A stretch of 64,000 nt of DNA from Epichloe hybrida (taxonomy: Eukaryota; Ascomycota; Sordariomycetes; Hypocreales; Clavicipitaceae). How positions within the stretch are numbered: position 1 is the stretch's first letter; the number at the start of each line of letters is the position of its first letter. Under the pieces are notes generated by a model. It made no database searches. It worked only from the letters and a program-made list of their open reading frames with translations, and was not told where the DNA came from. Below, in pieces: positions 56,564 through 64,000 of this stretch. Made by a program: the position numbers and the translations under genes. The stretch spans positions 744,001 to 808,000 of the forward strand of contig JAFEKR010000007.1 of assembly GCA_019022495.1 (NCBI GenBank), given 5' to 3'.

Positions 56564-56841
56564 TTTGGGGGGGGGGGGGGGCAGCAAGGTTCAATTTGCG
56601 TACGAGGCAATGACATTCATGGAAAACGGCGTATGGCGTTTTTTTGACACTGGGGGGCTCAGAAAAAGCTGGGAGAACCACAAGTGCTGTTACATGACGA
56701 CGCGGTTGTCTCGGCTAATTGGAGAGAATGCAACTATGTCTGTTGTCTATGATTTCTGACATGAAATGGTTCTTAGAGTGACTGGGACTAGCCAATTGCC
56801 CAGAGAAAGTGGTCAACACTACTCGTACATATTATGTCTTG

Positions 56842-58647
56842 CTAATTTCTCGCCAGACCTGCTTCGCCGACATTCTCTTTTCCTCCCCTGTCGACCACTT
56901 GTCCGTCATCACAAGTGTCTTCCGTTTTTATCTCTAGTCCAGCTTGCCACAGCTCCATGGCACTTTGCCGCGATTCTTGAATAGCAGGTTCCCATGCATG
57001 GCTGGGAAAAAGAAACTGTGCGCTCGGCCCATTGTTCATCTGATTGAAAAATAATTGTGACAGTTTCTGCACCGAGGGGAACTTTTCTGACCCGGGGGAA
57101 TAAGTGCCTGTCGCAGTTGCAGGACATGGTAGAGTGGAAGCGTCAACATTAGAGACAGGCTCTTGGCATGGCACGCAATCTTGATCGTCGGCGGCAGCTT
57201 CGATTTTTGGCTTTTTGCTGGGTATTTCATCATCCCAGAGCATGAGGTCATTTTCAGCACCGTCCTTGTACCTCCTCTTCACTGCATGTTCGAGGCGGCA
57301 TAAGAATTCGTCGGCGCATTGAAGGGCTACTTCTTCGGCGGTGCTCAGCTCCTTTGGCGTCATGTTGGCTTTCGTATGAATGCCAACGCGCTTATCCTAG
57401 ACAGGGTCAGATTGTTCATTGCATTAAGCCTGTTACTGAGTTCCGTACCTCTACCTTGGGGGACTCTCGGTCAGTCTCTTGTGCACATATCTCTATCCTC
57501 AAGCTTTTGATATCCTCTGTCTTGAGTCTCAACGACCACTCCATGAGGTCATCATCATTTGGTTTCAAGTCAGCTGAATCATGTCTTGGCGCCCGTGGAA
57601 ACTTGGGTGGACTGCTTGGCCGGACAGGCAACGCGACTGTGTGATCTAATTTTGGGGCGAGCAAACTGTCGTCATCGGGTTCTTCTTTGAGTTTTCTCCG
57701 AGGCTCAAGCAGATCGCTCTTCGATGGCACCACTGCGAGATGAATATTTCCTGTATTCATCTGCGTCGGAGGCGCTCCTTGCATCTTTTGTTCACTTTTC
57801 CTCTCGTCCGTGACAGGCAGTGCCTCAGTCTGAGCAGTTGGTGGAGTCTTCTGCTCAGGGCAGTCCCAAACATAGTGCGTTCCCCAAGCACCGCATATTA
57901 TGCAGACGTATCGAGCCGGGGGAGCATGGTCCCATGATGGACCGCCATTCGTAGGACAGTGGGATATCAAATGTCCTGGGAGATGATGAGCAAGCTAGTG
58001 ATGACCAGATATACATTCAATGGCCACATACCTGACCTGTTGCATCTTCCACAGCGATTATTCATGCCCGACCCTGGCAACTTCCCAGCCGATCTGGCAC
58101 TTATTGTGTCACAATCTGTCTTGCAAGCCAAGCGTCCGGTTGAGATATCCCGATGATCACGAGGTCTCAACGCCGGGTTGTCTGGCGTTTCCGTCTTTGC
58201 CGTTGTCAAGCCACAAGCACTGCGAGGTACGGAGCCTCTGTGCCCACCTCTCGGATCATCCAAGCGACGCTGGGAAGACGAGCCAGAGCGTCTTCGAGCC
58301 TGACGCTGACTATCAACGCCCACCGAAGTAGCACCATCGCAAGTGAATTTCCTCTCGATCTCGCGACGGATGTTCTGCATCAGCCGCTGCAGGTCGGGTA
58401 CCTCGCTATGCCGTTCAAACTGGTGCCAAGTCAGCGTATGCGAATTGTCCCAAACGCTCAAAACCTGAGACCTGCTACAACCTTGATGGCGAGCCAGGTA
58501 TGCACACCAGTCTATGATGGGCAATGCCGCGAGACCCATCCGCATCCCTTTCGCTTGCAGCCACACAACGAAAATGGATATAATGTTTGTCGCGGAGAGT
58601 CCGTTCCTTGCTTGGTCAACCCGCCATTCTAATGTGTCCAGTCTCAT
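56842..58647 (-). CDS. Zinc-knuckle (CCHC) protein of unrecognised family
   Basis: CDS complement(join(56842..57396, 57449..57975, 58032..58647)), 565 residues if the ATG at 58647 (MRLDTLEWRVDQARNG) is used. Splicing at 58032/57975 creates CGRCNRSGHLISHC, a perfect CX2CX4HX4C zinc knuckle, followed by CIICGAWGTHYVWDC, a second variant knuckle. The second splice joins SPKVE to DKRVGIHTKANMTPKEL. The N-terminal domain (RNGLSATNIISIFVVWLQ, WDNSHTLTWHQFERH) is not recognised; an Arg/Ser-rich link and an acidic, KKPKIE-containing tail suggest an RNA- or DNA-binding nuclear protein. The frame remains open to an ATG at 58824, which would overlap the antisense PKS remnant, so the 5' end is uncertain. 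Confidence 0.6.
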
Positions 58648-58715
58648 TTGCCCGAAGTCTTTGAAGTTGCCAAGGCCATTGCAACCGATCACGTGCTGGG
58701 GTTGCCTCACGCCAG

Positions 58716-61656
58716 ATGCTGCTATCCAAACTGGAACAAGCTGGCCTTGTTGCACACACGAATTCCGAGAACAGTGTCGCAGCTGACAAACGCTCCAGTG
58801 CCGTTTTGACAGCATCTCGACCATGGGTTTCGGATACGCCCGACATCCCGCCGGTACAGCTTGTTAGCACCGGCAGCATGGCCATGACCTACACAGAGGC
58901 TGGTCTGGGGCGCATCGAGGCTGCTCTGCGCGGAGTACGGACCCCAGTTTGCGACTTGGCACAGGTTTCTCCTGGGGATAACTTTGTCGTCATCCTACCC
59001 GAGGTCGCCGAAAAGCTTTGCCTCAATCCCAAAGACAATGATTGGCAGAGGTTCAAGACTTGGGTGACGAAAGCCCGCGCCGTACTGATGGTCAGCGCAA
59101 ATGCCACCACCAAGGGGCACAAGAACGCACATCGGGCAATCTGGACGGGACTTGCTCGGTGCATTCGTCAAGAGTTTCCTCACATTCGATACATCACCAT
59201 GGACTTTGAGCTAGGTGACATCCTGGAAAAGCTTTCGGAATATCTCCCACACCTTGTCGAGCGAACGCCGCTCTTTGACTTTTCCCGACCGGCCTATGAG
59301 ATCGAGAATGAGTTTTCCGAGATGGACGGCCAGTTGCATGTGTCAAGAATCAAGCCGTCGCATGATACCAGTGACTACATCCACAGGATGCATCAGCTCT
59401 CCGCGCCCGTAATGACTCCTTTCTTGGACCCTCGCCGGACGCTGACGGCTGAACTTGGAGTTCCTGGGTTACTCGACACTATACGATGGAAGGATGACAT
59501 GACGGTGTCAGCCCTCGGGGACGACGAGATACGCCTCGAGCTTCGTGCCGCCAGCATCAACTTCAAAGACGTTCTCATTGCGAGCGGTCAGCTTCCCGGC
59601 ATCACCGAGATGCGCAACGACTGCAGTGGTGTTGTCAGCGAGGTTGGTGCCAATATGCGACAACGCTTCCAGATAGGTGATCGTGTCATGGCGCTATATT
59701 CCCAGTCATATACCAACCATCCCGTGGTTCACGGAGACTGCTGTGAGCGTGTTCCTGACAATCTGTCGTTTGATGAAGCCGCCAGTGTGCCCATCGTCTG
59801 GGCGACAGTATACTATTCTCTCATCGACATTGGCCGGCTGGTCAAAGGCGACAAAATACTCATTCACTCTGCCGCAGGTGCTGTGGGCCAGGCTGCCATC
59901 ATGTTGGCTCAGCATATAGGTGCCGAGATTTTCACCACGGTTGGTAGCGACAGCAAGCGGGATCTGGTACACGACAAATTCGGCATCCCGCACGATCACA
60001 TCTTCTCTAGCCGCACGACGGGATTCTACGCGGGCGTCAAAGACATGACAGCTGACTATGGTGTGGACGTGGTCCTCAACTCACTCTCTGGAGAAATGTT
60101 TCGACACTCGTGTGACCTGGTGGCTCCGTTTGGTCGATTCGTTGAAATCGGAAGAAAGGACCTCATGGACGATGCTCTCATGCCCATGTCATATCTGTTG
60201 AAGAACATAACATTCGGATATGTAGACATGGCGCTGATTATTGATACGAACAAGCCACTTGCCAGGCGGGTGCTTCACGACGTCACGACTCTGTTGGCGC
60301 AGGGCCACATCAATCCAGTCATGCTCACATCAATGCCGATATCTGACATCGAAGCAGCGTTCAGGTTGATCCAGGCCGGTAAGCACACTGGAAAGATTAT
60401 TCTTCGCGTTGAAGAAAAGCAGGAGATCAAGGTACGGTCAAATCAAGAGTCGATTCGACACTGTCTGATATAGGCGATTGAGGCTAACAGAAGAAAAAAA
60501 AAAAAAATAGGCGATTCCCGCAGTTCCTGCTACTGCCAAGTTCCGACCTGATGCTTCATACGCAGTAGTTGGTGGTTTTGGTGGCATTGGACATGCCGTG
60601 ATCGAATGGATGGCAGACAACGGCGCGAAGCACATTGTTTGCATAAGTCGTTCCGGTGCCAAGAGTAAGAAAAACATGGAATTCATGGAGAGCATCAAGG
60701 CCAAGGGGGTCAGCCTGATCGCCGCGAGATGCGACATAACTTCCGAATCAGAAGTCTCCAGCCTTGCTCGCCAGTTCGAAGAGAGGGCAGAACTGTTCCC
60801 CATTCGTGGTGTAATACAATCGTCAGCGGTATTCGATGACGGCTTATTTGAACAGATGACGGCAGAACGCTGGTGGAACGTACTCGGCCCCAAGGTTCAG
60901 GGCACCAAGAACTTGGACAACGCTTTCAAAGACGCTGATTTCTTCGTCGTCATGTCTTCCATCGTCAGCCTCTGTGGAAATGACGGCCAGGCCAACTACG
61001 CGGCCGCATGCTGCTTCCAGGACGAGCTTGTACGACAACGTGCCGCGTCTGGATCGCATGCCTTCTCGATGAACATTGGCCCCGTCGACGACGTAGGCTG
61101 GCTGAGCGAGAACCTGGACGTGGCCAAGGAAGTTCAGCGTCGCGGTTTCGCGTCCGTGTCCATCAAACAGGTTATCTCCATGCTCAATTACGCCATCATG
61201 CACCAGCCCGACAGGAACGACCCGAACAGCAGTGTCTGTGCCATTTCCCCTCGACCCTACTCCTCGGACTCGGATGAACAAGCACGGAAGCGCGAGAAAC
61301 GTTTCGCCCACATTGTCAGAGTGGGCGCCGAGTCGCGGGCGACATCATCGGGAGACGGCCATGATGCCTTGTCTCAACTTGACAAGGCGGGCACATTCAA
61401 CGACGCGGTGGATCTTGTTTGCGGCGCCTTGCTCAAACAGCTTGGAAAGTTGATTGCCACGCCTGAAGAAATGTTGAGCCCGGCCAACAGTCTGGACTAC
61501 TATGGCGTGGACTCGCTGATCGCGGTGGAAATGCGGAATTGGATTGTGGCATATCTCAAGGCTGATCTGCCGTTGATGATGATTAGGGGTACGGGAAGTA
61601 TCTTAGAGTTGGCCAAGCTGATATCAAATGAGTCGCCGTTGGTAGGGTCATATTAA
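58716..61656 (+). pseudogene. 5'-truncated highly-reducing polyketide synthase (ER-KR-ACP only)
   Basis: Frame join(58716..60431, 60511..61656), up to 953 residues, open throughout. Residues about 40-230 are the structural KR/post-methyltransferase region (FVVILPEVAEKL, RAIWTGLARCIRQEFPHIRYITMDFE). About 243-566 is the NADPH enoylreductase (FKDVLIASGQLPG, FDEAASVPIVWATVYY, HSAAGAVGQAAIMLAQ). About 588-770 is the ketoreductase with VVGGFGGIGHAV and active-site tyrosine in QANYAA. The carrier domain is last, with GVDSL whose serine (about 907) takes phosphopantetheine. The ketosynthase, acyltransferase, dehydratase and methyltransferase domains expected upstream are absent: upstream DNA is the antisense zinc-knuckle gene. 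Without a ketosynthase it cannot build a chain alone. It could be a relic or a rare trans-acting tailoring protein; the clean frame is odd for an old relic. Confidence 0.75.
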
Positions 61657-62097
61657 TGCTTGATACAAAATGAGGAACATTAGCTATTACCAGTCATTAT
61701 AAATAATTTGCCAAGGGAAAAATAACACACCCAAAAGTATCAATATCAGCGACATGAACAATCGGAATAGGAACCCTTTTAGGGGCCTGACTTCCTTTAT
61801 GCTATACAAGGCACTACACATCCCTCGGGACAGAAGAGCATCTATTAACACAAATTCTATCGTTATTCTTACTATCCGCACGATGAAAGCTCAAGTAGCT
61901 CTCTTGACATCTAGTACAACTCTGTGAATAATGACAGCACGCAGTCGCTATTTCGGGGGGGGGTTCGCGAGCTGACGAGATTGCGTAGGACTTTGTTGCT
62001 AATGCCTTTGTGCCACTATTTTCAAACAAGAAATTCTACCGAAACATCTTTAAGTGGCTGTACATGGCTACCTACCCCCTATCATTTTGGGTACGTT
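61657..62097. other. Gap between PKS fragment and kinase pseudogene
   Basis: AT-rich, convergent 3' ends. A G8 run near 61960. No gene recognised. Confidence 0.4.
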
Positions 62098-63614
62098 TCA
62101 CACCCTAGCAAACACCCAAACCAGTACTTCGCACGGGTCCATTGATTTCTTTGTAATAGGACCGGCGTTTGTAGCATGTCCGTGTAATCGTCTCTGGCCG
62201 TCTTTTTGGCCTGACCAAAGTATTGTGCTTCCGAGAGCCAGAACTTCCTTCTCCTGCTCCTTTACTTTTCGAACAAGGAGACGTCGTGATGTTTCCGATT
62301 TCATGAAATCTTCTAAAAGTGGGATTACATGATCACGGGAATAGTGAAACTCGTCGAAGTCTTCGACTTCTAGGTCCACCACACCTTGCCATTGCCAATA
62401 ATGAATATCCCAGAAAGTGTCATATACGTAATTCGGATGCAGAAGCGCCACGACGACTGCGACATTTGTCACAGGTTTGATACACTCCCATACGGGAGAC
62501 AGCTTAGCGGTTGTCGCTAGCGAGCGTTCGTTCGAGTTTCTTGATCCGCTCAAGCAGCTGTTGGAATTCCTCATTGTACCAGTCCACACCATCCAGCATA
62601 AAATCGAAGTTTGAACCAGTCGGCCAAACGGGGGGTACTAGAAATCGGAGCGGCATCATAAATGGCCATTGCCAGTTCAATCACGGCAGTGGCATTGAAG
62701 TCTTCGTCGACGAGCACGTTGTTGCCCGGCAAAGTACAGTCTCCGTGCACGAGAACAGACGGTCCTTTGTCGTATGCAAGCCAATCTTTGACAATGATAT
62801 GCTGAAATTGTCGATGGGCGTAGAGCAACGAGCGGCCGCGAAGCTGGTCCAGTTGCACATCCGGTGGTGATTGGTTGAAGTGATTCTTAGAAAGCTTTAC
62901 GAGGGCTTTTAGAAAGCCGCGTGCTGTCATGAATGTGGTTTTGGGTTTCATGATCTTATCTGGCCGATACCCCTCAAGTTGCTGTAGAGTCATGTTCATC
63001 GTGATTGGTCTGCCTACGACAGTGATTTCGTTCACATCATGGGAACGGCTTGGATAGCCTAATGCTCCGGTCTTGGCAAACTCAAGTTGCATCAATTGCA
63101 AAATGAAGTTGCCTATTTGATCGTAGACCCTTTGCACTGGCCTTTGTGGTGTTGTTCTGCCTCTTTGAAATCCGAGCTGGTGAAACGTCTTCCCTTGGAC
63201 AAACTCCATAATGATGAAGGGACTGTTGATAATATTATCATCCTTTGAAGAATAAGAAGCGTATCCAGGTGGCACAGGAATGTCAGTTTTGGCGGAGACA
63301 TAGCTGTCTTTTGTGTCGGTTTACTTTTCGCTGTCTCATGAGCCATGAATGACAAATAGCGAAGCTCACTTCATTGTGGCCACCTTCGAATTTAAGCTCT
63401 CGGCTACCCACGGATTCATGCCGGGTATCGGCACTCGAATGACCCATCTCTCGGACATTGAGGGTTCAAATTGAACAAAGACGCAGGCATTGAAGCTGCC
63501 GTGCTTGACGAACCGGACATGGCTGTCCGGTTTGAATGGCTTACAAGTCAGTTTTTTTTGGATGATGGAATGTAGCCAAGGCACAGAACTGATCAAGTCA
63601 ACTTTCGAGTTCAT
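62098..63614 (-). pseudogene. APH-fold (aminoglycoside phosphotransferase-like) kinase with frameshift
   Basis: Two coding blocks on the minus strand. Exon 63614..about 63368 gives HVRFVKHGSFNACVFVQF and WVIRVPIPG; a 67-nt intron (GTGAGC/CAG) leads to YVSAKTDIPVPPGYA, PFIIMEFVQGKTF and SVLVHGDCTLPGNNVLVDED. Just after AVI, near 62675, the frame breaks: the expected VIDWQWPF is present only if one base of GAACTGG is dropped, and the rest (WYNEEFQQLLERIKKLE to the stop at 62098) continues in the second frame. The break falls at the metal-binding aspartate of the kinase fold, so the product as written would be dead. APH-fold proteins like this are numerous in Hypocreales and of unknown substrate. 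A base-call error is possible. The 5' end is also unclear. Confidence 0.7.
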
Positions 63615-64000
63615 CAATGAAGCATTGGCGTCGTTCTCGTGCTTGCGCTGCGCTGATGCTGTTCATGTTCTTTCGTTTTTGCTGATCGAGTTGGGGTGCA
63701 TCTGCCAAGGTGAAGGGGCGGCAAGGTGGCCGCCTCTGGCTCAGCGCCGTTGGATGCGGATTCGACAATGTTTGATATGTTTATCAGACCATGATTCGCA
63801 AGTGAGGCTTGCTCGCGAAGAGATGTTGTGATAGGACCTGAGGATGCTCGTCGCGCGGATATTAACTCAAGTGCAGAGCTGTCCGCCGATGCTGCCCGCG
63901 ACAATTTGCTTCGCTCACTCGCACCCCATTTGTCAAATATGTTAAACGCCACCTGTGCAATGGAAGTGATGCAAACCATATTGCTAAACTGTGTACAGCT
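63615..64000. other. Right-edge DNA upstream of kinase pseudogene
   Basis: A minus-strand frame (63614..63979) reads FDKWGASERSKLSRAASADSS but has no recognised domain; it may be the end of another gene or part of an upstream exon. I cannot assign it. Confidence 0.3.

Overview
The window looks like nuclear DNA of a filamentous ascomycete (Pezizomycotina). The protein features point to Sordariomycetes, most likely Hypocreales; the order is an inference from protein resemblance, not proven by a marker. Supporting signs are many short introns (about 45-300 nt) with GTRNGT/YAG borders, about one gene per 2.5 kb on both strands, a SUN-family wall protein, an NKIN-type kinesin, and a highly-reducing-type polyketide synthase remnant.

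Layout. 0-3.3 kb: 3' end of EMC4, then a decayed DHA1-type transporter and a 298-bp foldback element. 3.3-14.2 kb: syntaxin-18/UFE1, cytosolic-type aspartate aminotransferase, an unrecognised conserved protein, NMD3, ESF2 and an aldehyde dehydrogenase with a GC-AG intron. 14.2-17.7 kb: a gene-poor stretch. 17.7-25 kb: a small unrecognised gene, phosphomevalonate kinase (ERG8) and a 1,166-residue PPR protein. 25-34.9 kb: a gene-free stretch with a possible retroelement tail, then DBP7, a small Ala/Gly-rich protein, a five-exon TVP15-like gene and MEF2. 34.9-37.7 kb: no gene, but a 377-bp MITE with long TIRs and a 9-bp target duplication. 37.7-56.6 kb: SUN-family protein, CSN12-like PCI protein, mitochondrial thiolase, RAD6/UBC2, conventional kinesin, a multi-pass membrane protein, PPM1, SPT3 and AP-2 sigma. 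56.8-64 kb: accessory-looking DNA with a zinc-knuckle protein, a 5'-truncated polyketide synthase (ER-KR-ACP only) and a frameshifted APH-fold kinase.

Most genes are housekeeping: ribosome biogenesis and export (NMD3, ESF2, DBP7), the mevalonate/acetoacetyl-CoA branch (ERG8, thiolase), mitochondrial expression (PPR protein, MEF2), secretory and endocytic traffic (EMC4, UFE1, TVP15, AP-2 sigma), chromatin and protein modification (SPT3, RAD6, PPM1, CSN12). They do not form one operon-like pathway. The unusual material is at the two ends and in the gaps: two inverted-repeat elements, two frameshifted pseudogenes, the headless PKS, an intergenic 9-mer (TACGGAGTA) that recurs far more often than chance, and many 7-12 bp units tandemly repeated three or four times. 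No CRISPR array, tRNA or rRNA gene was recognised. Exon borders were placed by eye from splice signals and family similarity.
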